In this document: positions 43,891 to 53,646 of the stretch, piece by piece
How positions within the stretch are numbered: position 1 is the first letter of the stretch
Layout of the letters: the number at the start of each line of letters is the position of its first letter
NCBI GenBank assembly: GCA_964436125.1
Contig: CAYTBT010000006.1
Location: forward strand, 1 to 64,000
Reading direction: 5' to 3'
Source of the DNA: CAYRFF01 sp964436125
Lineage (GTDB): Bacteria; Bacteroidota; Bacteroidia; Chitinophagales; Saprospiraceae
Length of the DNA: 64,000 nt
The notes under the pieces: generated by a model
Told to the model about the DNA's origin: nothing
Database searches by the model: none
Seen by the model: only the letters and a program-made list of their open reading frames with translations
Translations under genes and position numbers: made by a program

Positions 43891-46278
43891 ATGAAAAATG
43901 CCCAGATATATCCCTTTCATAGCACTGATGAGCTCCAATACGACAATGTCTTGTATGAAATAGGGCAGTATTGCCTTTCAACGATAACGCGTGAGAAAGT
44001 CAAATTAATATCACCCATCACGCATCTGCCTTCTATCCATAAATTCTTAAAACAGACGGAAGAATGTATGGAGGCCATTACTAGTGATGAAAATATAGGA
44101 ATCGCAGAACTAGAGGATATAGAACCGCTCCTTCCGCGTCTTCAGATAAAGGATTATATTTTGTCCGGAGAGGAATTGCTCAGTATTATCAGGCTATTAC
44201 GTTGTCGCAAGGCCGTTCAAGCTTTTCTCAATCAAAAAGAATGGGCAGAAAAATACCCACGGCTAAGTCAACTTCTCGACGGTCCATTTCCACCCGATGA
44301 ACTACTGATCTTTATCGATGAAATATATGATGAAAAAGGAGAGTTAAAGGAAAATGCATCTCCGGAACTCGTGCGGATACATCGTTCCATAAATAGAAAA
44401 CAAGGTGATATCGCAGGGCAATTTAAATCCGTCCTCAAGAAATACAGAGAAATGGGATATCTTCACGATACCGAGGAGTCCATAAGAAATGGTAGGCGTG
44501 TCTTATGTATAAATGCTGCCCACAAAAGAAAAATAGAAGGGATATATCATGATGAATCTACTTCCGGTAAGACAATTTTTATTGAACCGAGTGAGATTAT
44601 TCCGTCCAATAATGATTTATTCCGCCTCTATAAGGAAAGAGAAAAAGAGAAAAAACGCCTCCTTAAACTCACCACGCAGAAAGTAGCAGAAATTGCTGAC
44701 GACTTGCCCATTTACCAGAATTTAATGACCTGGTATGAATTAATCTATGCCAAAGCAAGATATGCGCTCAGCATTAACGGGGAAATCCCCAATGTCGTTA
44801 ACAAACCCATGCTCGACATCAGAAATGGGAAACATCCTATCCTCTACTTAAAGAATAAAGGCTCCAATAAAAAAACAATTCCATTTAGCCTTGAACTCAA
44901 TGAAGAAGACAGAGTACTCCTTGTCTCCGGTCCCAATGCCGGTGGAAAGTCAATTCTCTTGAAAGCTGTGGGCCTCATGCAACTCATGATTCAGAGTGGA
45001 ATACCCGTTCCGGTGCATGAGAATTCTACATTTGGACTATTCTATAAGTTTTTTATCGATATCGGCGACCATCAATCCGTTGAAGACGATTTATCTACAT
45101 ACAGTTCACACTTGAAATATATGAAAAATGCTCTGCGCCGCGCAGATAAGAGAAGCATGATTCTCTATGATGAATTTGGCTCCGGGACCGATCCTCATCT
45201 AGGTGGCGCAATAGCTGAAGCCGTGCTAGGTCTGCTTATGAAGAGGAAGGTGATGGGAATGGTAACAAGCCATTATGGAAATTTAAAAACATTTGCATCA
45301 AGCCACAAGCATATCTTGAATGGCGCTTTATTATTTAATGACCGGGTCTTAAAACCTACCTACCAACTTAAGATCGGTGAACCGGGTTCGTCCTATGCAT
45401 TTGAAATATCAAAGAATATCGGCCTTCCTAAGCACATTATCCGCTCCGCGCGGAAGCTAGCGGGAACTGAGCTCAGCAATGTCGAGGATCTTCTAGGCAG
45501 CTTGCAGAAGGAAAAGCAGATTATTGCTGAAAAGACCGCTGAATTAAAAGCGAGGGAGAAGCAGCTTGATAATCTGAGGAAAACATACGACCACTTGCAA
45601 TCGGAGCTCGAGGTCAGAAGGAAAAGGATGAAAATGGAAGCCAAGGAAAATGCCTTGCAATACCTCCTCAAGCAAGAACATGAAATAAATGAACTTATAA
45701 ATGCGATAAAGGAAGAGAGGAGCTTGGAGAAAGCTGAAAAACTCAAGACGCAGCTTAAGCATAAGCAAACAACAGCTATTAAGCAGATTAATAAACTTGA
45801 AGAAGAGGTGTTGAAGAGTGATGACTCTAGTGCTCAGATTGTAGAAGGAAGCAGAGTTAAAATGAGAAGAGGAGATGGATTGGAAGGAATCGTTGAAAAA
45901 ATTCACGGGAAAATTGCCCAGGTTATAATCGGCAATATGCGCATGGAAGTGCGACTTAAAGACCTCCGTGCTGTCCGTAACACCATAGAAACCAATAAAC
46001 AATCAACCCATATCCTTATAAATAAAGAGAAAAATGTAAAATCCAAGATAGACATCAGGGGACTCAGTAAAAAAGATGCAGGGGATCTCCTAGAAAATTT
46101 TCTTGACAAAGCGCTGATAGCCGACCTGCCTACGGTGGAAATTATCCATGGAAAAGGCACAGGAGTTCTCCGTAATCTGACAAAAGAAATCAGCAAGCAG
46201 TACAAGGATATCACTGAAATCCTCCATCCTCCCGCGGAAGAAGGAGGCATAGGAAAGACGATCATACATCTCGGATAA
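43891..46278 (+). CDS. mutS2: MutS2, ATPase with Smr domain
   Basis: 795 residues. N-terminal clamp region, ATPase with Walker A GPNAGGKS at about 347 and Walker B MILYDEFGSGTDP, a coiled coil (about 535-640), a KOW-like piece and a C-terminal Smr nuclease-like domain with IDIRGLS and IHGKGTGVLR. MutS2 limits recombination and, in Bacillus, rescues collided ribosomes. The Smr catalytic motif HGKGTG is intact. It is convergent with ndk. Confidence 0.95.
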   Translation: MKNAQIYPFHSTDELQYDNVLYEIGQYCLSTITREKVKLISPITHLPSIHKFLKQTEECMEAITSDENIGIAELEDIEPLLPRLQIKDYILSGEELLSIIRLLRCRKAVQAFLNQKEWAEKYPRLSQLLDGPFPPDELLIFIDEIYDEKGELKENASPELVRIHRSINRKQGDIAGQFKSVLKKYREMGYLHDTEESIRNGRRVLCINAAHKRKIEGIYHDESTSGKTIFIEPSEIIPSNNDLFRLYKEREKEKKRLLKLTTQKVAEIADDLPIYQNLMTWYELIYAKARYALSINGEIPNVVNKPMLDIRNGKHPILYLKNKGSNKKTIPFSLELNEEDRVLLVSGPNAGGKSILLKAVGLMQLMIQSGIPVPVHENSTFGLFYKFFIDIGDHQSVEDDLSTYSSHLKYMKNALRRADKRSMILYDEFGSGTDPHLGGAIAEAVLGLLMKRKVMGMVTSHYGNLKTFASSHKHILNGALLFNDRVLKPTYQLKIGEPGSSYAFEISKNIGLPKHIIRSARKLAGTELSNVEDLLGSLQKEKQIIAEKTAELKAREKQLDNLRKTYDHLQSELEVRRKRMKMEAKENALQYLLKQEHEINELINAIKEERSLEKAEKLKTQLKHKQTTAIKQINKLEEEVLKSDDSSAQIVEGSRVKMRRGDGLEGIVEKIHGKIAQVIIGNMRMEVRLKDLRAVRNTIETNKQSTHILINKEKNVKSKIDIRGLSKKDAGDLLENFLDKALIADLPTVEIIHGKGTGVLRNLTKEISKQYKDITEILHPPAEEGGIGKTIIHLG

Positions 46279-46282
46279 ACAA

Positions 46283-46312
46283 AATCTCAGAGAGCAAATA
46301 CTCCCCGAGATT
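46283..46312. terminator. Possible bidirectional terminator between mutS2 and ndk
   Basis: AATCTC (46283-46288) pairs with GAGATT (46307-46312) with an inner GAG/CTC. The stem is short and T runs are poor, so this is a weak call. Confidence 0.3.
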
Positions 46313-46365
46313 ATGTTTATCGTGTTTCACGATGTAATGCTAGTACTTATCGGGACAAAAGCGAG

Positions 46366-46788
46366 TTAACGAAACATTTCTACTCGTGCAAAATGAAAAG
46401 AAGCCTCAATCTGCGCATTTTCATCTGAGTCCGCGCCATGTACCGCATTCTCACCTATACTCGTTGCGTATAAAGCTCTTATTGTACCTTCAGCGGCCTC
46501 TTCCGGATTGGTCGCACCTATCAAAGTACGGAAATCTTCCACCGCATTATCCTTTTCAAGTACAGCAGCCACGATAGGTCCACTACTCATAAATTCTACC
46601 AGCTCGCCATAAAAAGGACGTTCTTTATGCACGGTATAAAATTCACCGGCTTTTTCAGCTGATAATCGAGTGTATTTCATTGCAATTATCTTAAAACCAG
46701 CCTCATTAATCTTGTTCAGAATAGCACCAATGTGTCCATTTTTTACAGCATCGGGCTTGATCATTGTAAAAGTGATATTTCCAGCCAT
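46366..46788 (-). CDS. ndk: Nucleoside-diphosphate kinase
   Basis: 140 residues, standard length. FTMIKPDAVKNGHIG, RPFYGELVEFMSSGP and the active-site NAVHGADS (phospho-His) are complete. It balances NTP pools. Single gene with a clear promoter, divergent from nrnA. Confidence 0.97.
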   Translation of the reverse strand: MAGNITFTMIKPDAVKNGHIGAILNKINEAGFKIIAMKYTRLSAEKAGEFYTVHKERPFYGELVEFMSSGPIVAAVLEKDNAVEDFRTLIGATNPEEAAEGTIRALYATSIGENAVHGADSDENAQIEASFHFARVEMFR

Positions 46789-46822
46789 ATATTCATTATT
46801 TTAAGCATTTTGAAATCTTGCG

Positions 46823-46852
46823 CAAATGTAGTGATTTTTGATAATTAAGAAA
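46823..46852 (-). promoter_or_regulatory. ndk promoter
   Basis: On the minus strand TTTC (46849-46852), 18-bp spacer, and a perfect TACATTTG -7 box (46823-46830) followed by CGC. Start near 46816, leader about 28 bases. Confidence 0.6.
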
Positions 46853-46892
46853 GGAATTAGGATAACTAACAGAAATATTAGAAATTTGAGCT

Positions 46893-47924
46893 ATGAATAG
46901 AATTTTACCCGATATCAATGAACTGCAATCGGCACTTGCTCTGCCTCAAGATGTTGTGATTATCAGCCACAGAAATCCAGATGGCGATGCGCTCGGTTCA
47001 TCCCTTGCATGGGCCTTGCTCCTGCAGAAATTTCATCATTCTGTAACAGTTGTCATGCCGAGTGAATATCCGCTGGCTTTTAATTGGCTACCTGAGGTTA
47101 ATAAGATTAAAATATACGATATCGAGCCAGAGTCCTGTATTGAAGTCATACATAAAGCAAGCATGATTTGTTGTTTGGATTTTAATGGATTAGACAGGAT
47201 TGACAAATTGGGTAATGAGCTTGCCAAGGTAAAAGAGAATAAAACTCTTCTCATGGTCGATCATCATCTTGACCCAGAGCCATTTGCCGATATTATGTAC
47301 AGCGATAGCAGTGCTAGTTCAACTTGTGAGATGATATTTAAGCTTACGCAAATGTGTGGCTGGGAAAGCTCCATTGATGAGAGAATTGCCCAATGTTTAT
47401 ACACAGGCATCATTACAGATACCGGTTCTTTTCACCACGCAACTTCCCCTGAATTATTCAAGGTATGTGCATCTCTCGCTGAGTATGACATTGATGAACA
47501 AGCGATACACGATAATATTTTTCAGAATCAGACGGAAAAACAGATGCGTCTCCTGGGACATTGCCTTGTCAATCGCATGGAAATAATCTCCGAACTCAGA
47601 ACGGGAATCATAACTCTCAGCAAGAAAGATTATGAAGAATTTGAAATAGAAAGGGGAGACACTGAAGGTATTGTAAATTATCTTTTGATGATTAAAAAAG
47701 TCTCCGTAGCTGCCTTTATCACAGAACAACCGACAATCATCAAATTCTCCTTCCGCTCCAAAGGAAATATATCAGTTCAAGAACTGGCTAGAGATAATTT
47801 TAATGGAGGCGGACATAAGAATGCAGCTGGTGGATCCATGTACGCAAGTCTAGAACATGCAGTGGATAAATTTAAACACGTTGTTCCATTTTATATCGGC
47901 TCCCTGAAATCTTTCAAGTTGTGA
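46893..47924 (+). CDS. nrnA: Bifunctional oligoribonuclease/PAP phosphatase NrnA
   Basis: 343 residues. DHH-family motifs RNPDGDALGSS (about 28-38), CCLDFNGLDRI, MVDHHLDP (about 116), and the DHHA1 motif FNGGGHKNAAGG (about 307). It degrades short RNA oligomers and hydrolyses pAp. Its stop overlaps the GTG start of the FKBP gene in TTGTGA, implying translational coupling. Confidence 0.93.
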   Translation: MNRILPDINELQSALALPQDVVIISHRNPDGDALGSSLAWALLLQKFHHSVTVVMPSEYPLAFNWLPEVNKIKIYDIEPESCIEVIHKASMICCLDFNGLDRIDKLGNELAKVKENKTLLMVDHHLDPEPFADIMYSDSSASSTCEMIFKLTQMCGWESSIDERIAQCLYTGIITDTGSFHHATSPELFKVCASLAEYDIDEQAIHDNIFQNQTEKQMRLLGHCLVNRMEIISELRTGIITLSKKDYEEFEIERGDTEGIVNYLLMIKKVSVAAFITEQPTIIKFSFRSKGNISVQELARDNFNGGGHKNAAGGSMYASLEHAVDKFKHVVPFYIGSLKSFKL

Positions 47925-48751
47925 AGCTGCAAAGGCATGGTTTCTTGGCTCTTTATGCCGGCATTGCCATTCTATTCTGTTTTATGGCTTGCACAACGGA
48001 TAAAGAGACGCTTATCTGGCATGGTTATAGGATTGATTTCATCCACGATGCGCCCTCTGAAACTGCCCGGGTAGGTGATATTATTTACTATAGCTATGTA
48101 CATGGCATGGATACTTCAACAACTGGGCATTCCTATCTTATGGGACCTGCTTCCACGGTCTTTCACACAGATAATCCACTGCCGTATGCATTATTCCTCG
48201 GTAGCCCGGGCGATACCTTGCGTATAAGTCCGCTTGATAGCACTGCAAAGAAAGATTACCCAAGATCTCTCATAGCAATACGGGAAATAATTGACGCAAA
48301 GACATTTGCCGAAAGGCAGATAAAAAAGGCCCTGGGAACAATTCCGCATCCACTCCTCAGTAAAAAGCAGAAAAAGGAAGCTATTGCCCTTAGTAAGCGG
48401 TTAAAAATCAAGAAAGATAGCTGCACTTTCTTGGGAAAAGGGATGTATATGTGTATCATCAGGAAGGGAAGTAAGATCTTGCCGACCGATGGAGATCTTA
48501 TCGCTGTATATACGATGACAATACTTGCCGATAAAACAAAAGTTGTTGAGAATAATTACACTATTGATGAACCGCTCGTTATTCAAGCTGGTTCTGATAA
48601 GATAATTGATGGCTGGAATTATGCCTTGAATTACATCGCGCGAGGAGCTCGTGTTCTACTCTATATCCCGGCAGAAGAGGCCTATGGAGAATATGGCACG
48701 AGCGATATCCCGCCACATAGCGATTTAATCTATTTAATGGATATATATTAA
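47921..48751 (+). CDS. FKBP-type peptidyl-prolyl isomerase lipoprotein
   Basis: 276 residues from a GTG that overlaps the nrnA stop. Lipobox FMAC near residue 24. The C-terminal FKBP domain shows IIDGWNYALNYIARGARVLLYIPAEEAYGE in order, then IPPHSDLIYLMDIY. The N-terminal half (GDIIYYSYVHG, PLPYALFLGSPGDTLRI) looks like a second, degenerate FKBP-like module. It probably folds or chaperones proteins on the periplasmic face. Bacteroidota often carry such lipoproteins, some called gliding-associated, but no such link can be shown here. Confidence 0.82.
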   Translation: MKLQRHGFLALYAGIAILFCFMACTTDKETLIWHGYRIDFIHDAPSETARVGDIIYYSYVHGMDTSTTGHSYLMGPASTVFHTDNPLPYALFLGSPGDTLRISPLDSTAKKDYPRSLIAIREIIDAKTFAERQIKKALGTIPHPLLSKKQKKEAIALSKRLKIKKDSCTFLGKGMYMCIIRKGSKILPTDGDLIAVYTMTILADKTKVVENNYTIDEPLVIQAGSDKIIDGWNYALNYIARGARVLLYIPAEEAYGEYGTSDIPPHSDLIYLMDIY

Positions 48752-48762
48752 AATAACATAAT

Positions 48763-49855
48763 ATGACTAAGGAGGAATTGAATGAGCTGAAAGAACGATT
48801 ATTGACCCTAAAACAATATCTTTGACGTCGATTATAGGAAGAATGAAATTCATGATCTCGAGCAGAAGTCGATGAATCCGGATTTCTGGAACAATTCTAC
48901 TGAAGCGCAGAAAATCATGAAAGAATTGAATCGACACAAGGGCTTTGTGGACTTGTATGAGAAATTAAACACCTCTATTGAAGATATCGAGGTAATTTAT
49001 GAATTCTTGCAAGAAGGTGAGGGCTCAGAGGAAGAGCTGGAAAGTCGATATAATGCGCTTAAAGAAGAGCTGGACGAGGTCGAGTTTAAATCTACCTTGA
49101 ATAAGGAGGAGGATGAGCTTGATTGCATTCTAGAAATAAATGCCGGAGCGGGAGGTACAGAGAGTTGTGACTGGTCGGAAATGCTGCTCAGAATGTACAC
49201 GATGTGGGCGGAAAGCCAAGGCTTTAAAATCAGTATTCTGAATCGTCAAGATGGTGATGTTGCAGGAATTAAAAGCGTAACGATGGAAATATCCGGGGAC
49301 TATGCATTCGGTCTATTACAAGGGGAGAATGGTGTCCACCGACTAGTACGTGTAAGTCCTTTTAATGCTCAAGGCAAGCGTATGACTAGTTTTTCATCGG
49401 TATTTGTGCATCCTTTAATCGATGATACCATTGAAGTTGATGTCAATCCTGCCGACCTTTCCTGGGATACCTTCAGAGCTAGCGGTGCAGGTGGACAGCA
49501 TGTGAATAAGACTGAATCAGCTGTGCGGGTAACGCATAAACCTACGGGAATTGTTGCAGAGTGCCAGGAAGAACGATCGCAACACATGAATAGGGATAAA
49601 GCTCTTCAGCTTTTAAAATCCCGGCTGTATGAACTGGAGTTAAAGAAGAAACTGGCAGAAAAAGAACGTATTGAAGAATCCAAGCAAGCCAATGAATGGG
49701 GTTCACAGATACGTTCTTATGTCCTTGATGATCGACGTGTGAAAGATCATCGTACCGGAGCACAGACATCGCAGGTAGATAAAGTGCTCGACGGTGATAT
49801 TGACCTGTTCCTTCAAGCATGGTTATTGCATGATCCTGAAAAGACAGAACATTAA
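48763..49855 (+). CDS. prfB: Peptide chain release factor 2, made by programmed +1 frameshift
   Basis: The gene starts at ATG 48763, reads 20 codons to CTT TGA C (48820-48826), shifts +1 and continues in the other frame from GAC 48824 to the TAA at 49853, giving 363 residues, the normal RF2 length. RF2 terminates at UGA and UAA; when it is scarce the UGA is bypassed. The specificity motif SPF (198-200) and the GGQ peptide-release motif (243-245) are intact. A naive call would begin at ATG 48872 and miss 36 residues. It follows the FKBP gene by 11 bp. Confidence 0.95.
48820..48826 (+). promoter_or_regulatory. RF2 autoregulatory +1 frameshift site CTTTGAC
   Basis: The canonical slippery CTT followed by in-frame UGA and C. 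The Shine-Dalgarno-like stimulator found just upstream in E. coli (AGGGGG) is absent: the preceding bases read AAAACAATAT. Confidence 0.93.
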
Positions 49856-49880
49856 TACTAAAGACAGAACATTAATACTA
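49841..49880 (+). repeat. Exact 20-bp tandem duplication at the end of prfB
   Basis: AAGACAGAACATTAATACTA occurs twice head to tail. The first copy contains the prfB stop codon; the second duplicates that end in the intergenic gap before engB. Confidence 0.95.
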
Positions 49881-49907
49881 TTTGCCATTTAAAATCAGCG
49901 GTATAAT

Positions 49908-50516
49908 ATGTCCGAGAAAATCATACTGGATAATGTGAATTACATAGCGAGCTATGTTGACTGGAAACAATGCCCTACAGATGGGCTACCACAATATGCA
50001 TTTGTCGGCCGATCCAATGTCGGCAAGTCATCACTTATCAATATGTTGACGGGAAGGAAGAAAATTGCACATACCTCCAAGTCTCCCGGAAAAACACGAG
50101 CGATTAACTTCTTCACGGTGAATGATGAGTGGTATATTGTAGATCTTCCCGGATATGGTTATGCCAAGACATCGAGAAAAATACGCCAGAAATGGCAAAA
50201 TATGGTATTGGATTATCTCGAGTTATCCCAGAGTCTTGTCTGTACATTTGTCCTTGTGGATTCCAGAATACCACCGCAAGAAAAGGATATAAATTTCATG
50301 AAGCATCTTGCGGAGCGCAACGTACCATTTGCAATTATTTATACCAAAACAGATAAGCTCAAGCTGAAGAAACTCAATGAAAATATCCGTCGGATTCAAG
50401 ATGAGTTTCTGAAATACTGGGAGTTTATGCCTGAAGAGTTTATCAGTTCAAGTGTAAGTGGGGAAGGGAGAGAAAAAATTCTCAGATTCATCCATGATTT
50501 AAATAAGAAATTGTGA
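49908..50516 (+). CDS. engB: Ribosome-biogenesis GTPase YihA/YsxC
   Basis: 202 residues. G1 GRSNVGKSS (34-42), switch region SKSPGKTRAINFF, G3 DLPGYGYAK, G4 TKTD and G5 SSSVSGEG. It acts in assembly of the large ribosomal subunit. Its stop overlaps the next gene's GTG in TTGTGA. Confidence 0.95.
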   Translation: MSEKIILDNVNYIASYVDWKQCPTDGLPQYAFVGRSNVGKSSLINMLTGRKKIAHTSKSPGKTRAINFFTVNDEWYIVDLPGYGYAKTSRKIRQKWQNMVLDYLELSQSLVCTFVLVDSRIPPQEKDINFMKHLAERNVPFAIIYTKTDKLKLKKLNENIRRIQDEFLKYWEFMPEEFISSSVSGEGREKILRFIHDLNKKL

Positions 50517-52201
50517 GTAAAGGTATTTTAAAAGAATCGATTTATCGCGAGAGATTGTATCCTGATCTGAGAGACTGGAGTGTTTATCGGATGCATAAAC
50601 ACAAGCAGGATTTTATCCATGAACTCGATAATATCGTGCTGGAATACTTGCAAGAAAAGCACCGAGGTGAGCTTGAAGAGCTCATCAATAAATGTGTTTA
50701 CAAGGAAAATGTACGGATAAAAAATAGGCCATGGAAAGTTGATCCACCCAATGATAAACTTTTCTGGAAAAAAGTTAAAAGTGAACTCAAGCTCAATACC
50801 AATGCCTCTGCTGAGGTTAAAGAGAAGGCAAATTCCGACTTATTACTCAAGATTATTAATCGTTATTCAAGAGAAATAGTAGGAAATTTCAAAATCCCTA
50901 CCTTTCAATTTGCCCGTAAATTTACCACTGCATTCTTCGGCAGTGTGTATAACCGCGCTTTTTATCAAGGCATACCGCGATATTGGTGGTCGCGGAAACG
51001 CTTGTTGAAGAAGATGAAAGTCTATGGCGAGGTCGATTTATGCCGCTCTCTATTTGAAAAAGGGACAGTCGTGATGGTTCCCACACACTCATCCAATATT
51101 GACAGCATACAGATAGGCTTTCTGCTCGATTATATTATCGGGCTTCCACATTTCAGTTATGGCGCCGGATTAAACCTTTACAACTCCGAAATTGCCGCGT
51201 ATTTTATGAATCGGCTGGCTGCATATCGCGTGGACAGACGGAAAAAGAATCAGATTTACCTAGAGACCCTGAAGTCCATGTCGCAACTCGCTATACAGAA
51301 AGGGGTAAATAATTTGTTTTTTCCCGGAGGCACTCGCTCTCGTTCAGGAAAAATTGAGAGCCGGCTTAAAAAAGGATTATTATCGACGATTGTTGATGCT
51401 CAACGGCATAATTTTCAGGAAAAGTCGCAAGAGAAGGTATTTATTGTGCCACTTGTTCTGTCATATCACTCGGTATTTGAGGCACCGGAACTCATTCATC
51501 AACATCTGAGGAGAGCCGGTAGAGAAAAATATATCAGTTCGCGTCCCAAAGGTCGCAACCTCTGGCAAATGGTAAAACTTCTCTACAAACTGATGACAAA
51601 ATCAAGTGAATTATATGCTTATCTGAGTCACCCGATAGATGTATTTGGCAATCATATTAATGAGAATGGAGATTCCGTCACTGAAAGCGGAGATCCGGTG
51701 GATATTAAGCAGTATTTTATGTCCGATGGAAAACTGACTCACGACCCACAGAGAGAAAGTATATACACTGGATTGCTTGCTGACAAAATAGAGGAGAGCT
51801 ATTACTCTGACAATATCATCTTGAGTTCACAAGCGCTTGCTTTTTATGTATTTGAATATTGGAGGGAAGAGCATAAACAAATGGAATTTTATGAATTTTT
51901 GAGATTGAAGCCCAAGGAGTTTCACGTGAGTGTGAAGCGCTTAAAGCCGGGATTTGAGAAGTTTATCGACGCCTTACGGCAAATGTCCTCCGAGGGTAAG
52001 TTTCACCTCCAACCGATATTTGCGGAAGCTACGGATAAAATCATTGCCAATGGCTTAAAACATCTCGGACCGTATCACATAAAATCTCCCTTGTATAAGG
52101 ATCGCAATAATTATTTAAGAACGGAGGATATAAGCACTTTATATTATTACCACAACCGACTTGAAGGCTATGATATCGCTGTTTGTGTCGCGTATAAATA
52201 G
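50513..52201 (+). CDS. Glycerol-3-phosphate/lysophosphatidate-type acyltransferase
   Basis: 562 residues from a GTG overlapping the engB stop by four bases. The acyltransferase core holds THSSNIDSIQIGF (the HxxxxD motif with H and D in place), YRVDR, and FPGGTRSRSG, the phosphate-binding block. The protein is much longer than PlsC and lacks the usual N-terminal TM segments; about 180 residues precede the core and a helical domain follows. PlsB-like acylation of glycerol-3-phosphate is possible. Substrate is not certain. Confidence 0.8.
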   Translation: MSKGILKESIYRERLYPDLRDWSVYRMHKHKQDFIHELDNIVLEYLQEKHRGELEELINKCVYKENVRIKNRPWKVDPPNDKLFWKKVKSELKLNTNASAEVKEKANSDLLLKIINRYSREIVGNFKIPTFQFARKFTTAFFGSVYNRAFYQGIPRYWWSRKRLLKKMKVYGEVDLCRSLFEKGTVVMVPTHSSNIDSIQIGFLLDYIIGLPHFSYGAGLNLYNSEIAAYFMNRLAAYRVDRRKKNQIYLETLKSMSQLAIQKGVNNLFFPGGTRSRSGKIESRLKKGLLSTIVDAQRHNFQEKSQEKVFIVPLVLSYHSVFEAPELIHQHLRRAGREKYISSRPKGRNLWQMVKLLYKLMTKSSELYAYLSHPIDVFGNHINENGDSVTESGDPVDIKQYFMSDGKLTHDPQRESIYTGLLADKIEESYYSDNIILSSQALAFYVFEYWREEHKQMEFYEFLRLKPKEFHVSVKRLKPGFEKFIDALRQMSSEGKFHLQPIFAEATDKIIANGLKHLGPYHIKSPLYKDRNNYLRTEDISTLYYYHNRLEGYDIAVCVAYK

Positions 52202-52207
52202 GAGAGT

Positions 52208-52756
52208 ATGCAATGTATCGTTTATGACCTCGAAGCAACGTGCTGGGATGGCGAGCCTTATGCCGATCAGAGTGAAATCATAGAAATTGCAGCTTATCGA
52301 ATTGATAGATATGGTGAAATTGAAGGGCCGTTCCAGAAATTTGTAAAACCTATTCTTTTCCCACGTTTATCGCCGTATTGCATGGATTTAACGAGCATAG
52401 AGCAAGCGGATATCGACACAGCAGCTGAATTTGACGAAGTTATAGGGCATTTCCTCGATTGGGGTGAGATATTACAGAAAGAAACTGTATTTTGTGCCTG
52501 GGGAAAATACGATGCAAGAATGTTGTGTCGAGATTGTACGCTTCATGATATCGATTACAGTTGGTTAAACAGGACATTGGATGTCAAACAAGCGTACAAC
52601 AAGTTGAAAGGTCATAAGAAAGCTCTTGGTTTGATGAGGAGTTGCAGAAAAGAAAATATAGACTTTGAAGGAACACCTCACAGGGCGATATGGGATACAT
52701 ACAACTTGCTTAAACTCTTTATGAAATATTATGGAGAGTGGAATTTACCATTATAA
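52208..52756 (+). CDS. DEDDh 3'-5' exonuclease, ERI1-like
   Basis: 182 residues. VYDLEATCWDG supplies the first D and E, WGKYDARML the second D, and HRAIWDTYNLLKL the H and last D of the DEDDh set. The overall pattern (LEATCW, TSIEQADID) is that of the ERI-1/KapD exonuclease group that trims RNA 3' ends. Six bases downstream of the acyltransferase stop, same operon. Confidence 0.85.
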   Translation: MQCIVYDLEATCWDGEPYADQSEIIEIAAYRIDRYGEIEGPFQKFVKPILFPRLSPYCMDLTSIEQADIDTAAEFDEVIGHFLDWGEILQKETVFCAWGKYDARMLCRDCTLHDIDYSWLNRTLDVKQAYNKLKGHKKALGLMRSCRKENIDFEGTPHRAIWDTYNLLKLFMKYYGEWNLPL

Positions 52757-52795
52757 TGTAAATAATATTTAATCATTTATCAAATTTTATAACAC

Positions 52796-53512
52796 ATGAA
52801 TTATTTTAAGTATATTGTTCTCACAATGTTTATCGGACTTGTAGGAGCGATTCAAGCACAAGATGAGGTAGGGTATATCAAATACAATATCACCGATATA
52901 CAGTCTGACAATCAGATGGTTATGCAGCAAGCCAGCATGTTCAAAAATGGATATATGGAACAATATTTCGGTGCGGACAAGAACCTTTCTATAAGTAATA
53001 TGGCCGGAATGACAGTCACTAAGACACTTTATGACAAGAAAACGGGCAATTCTGTGATGTATATGGATATTATGGGTAGAAAATACAAGATCCCTATGAC
53101 TAAGGAAGAAGCTGATTCAATGCAATCTGATCAAGATATGGATGTAAAAGTTGAGAAAGTCACAGATGCAACGAAGGAAATCCTCGGTTATAATACACAT
53201 AAAGTACTGTTGAAGATTTCTTCTGAAGGAACAACTAGCACCATAGAATTATGGGTCACAGATCAATTAAAAGGTGATATGACAGGGTATAATCAGATGC
53301 TTAAATTAACTGACACAGACCTTGAGCTTGAAGGTTTACCGCTTCAGATGACAATTGATGTCAACGGAATGATGCAATTTACCTACACGGCAACTGAAGT
53401 AAAAGATAAATCAGAGGTCGATCCGGAAGCAATGAAAATTGATGATACAGGCTATCAAGAAATGACCATGGAAGAATTCCAGGACGCAATGGGTGGAATG
53501 GGAAGAATGTAA
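52796..53512 (+). CDS. Secreted DUF4412/GLPGLI-like protein
   Basis: 238 residues. Signal peptide to IQAQD (about 22). The mature protein is beta-rich with Met-rich patches at both ends (DNQMVMQQASMF, EFQDAMGGMGRM). KVEKVTDATKEILGYNTHK and ELWVTDQLKGD fit the DUF4412-type periplasmic fold. Function unknown; the Met richness might mean metal binding. A terminator follows. Confidence 0.6.
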   Translation: MNYFKYIVLTMFIGLVGAIQAQDEVGYIKYNITDIQSDNQMVMQQASMFKNGYMEQYFGADKNLSISNMAGMTVTKTLYDKKTGNSVMYMDIMGRKYKIPMTKEEADSMQSDQDMDVKVEKVTDATKEILGYNTHKVLLKISSEGTTSTIELWVTDQLKGDMTGYNQMLKLTDTDLELEGLPLQMTIDVNGMMQFTYTATEVKDKSEVDPEAMKIDDTGYQEMTMEEFQDAMGGMGRM

Positions 53513-53554
53513 TTAAAACCATTAGCTAGTTTCAGAACTAGTAAAATTATCTAG

Positions 53555-53595
53555 AAAGAAGGGGAATATAATTAGTGTATTTTCCCTTCTTTTTA
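53555..53595 (+). terminator. Rho-independent terminator
   Basis: AAAGAAGGGGAATAT pairs with ATTTTCCCTTCTT across a short loop and runs into five T residues. Confidence 0.8.
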
Positions 53596-53646
53596 TATCC
53601 TTCTATTTAACATAATATTAATTATGGGCTAACATTACCCAAATTG

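Noticed and set aside
48769..48790. AAGGAGG followed by ATG inside the prfB start, as an alternative start
   Set aside because: That ATG is followed by AGC TGA, so it makes only a dipeptide.
48763..48825. Short frame ending in TGA read as a broken prfB
   Set aside because: CTTTGAC at the junction is the known RF2 recoding site, and the joined product has normal length and motifs.
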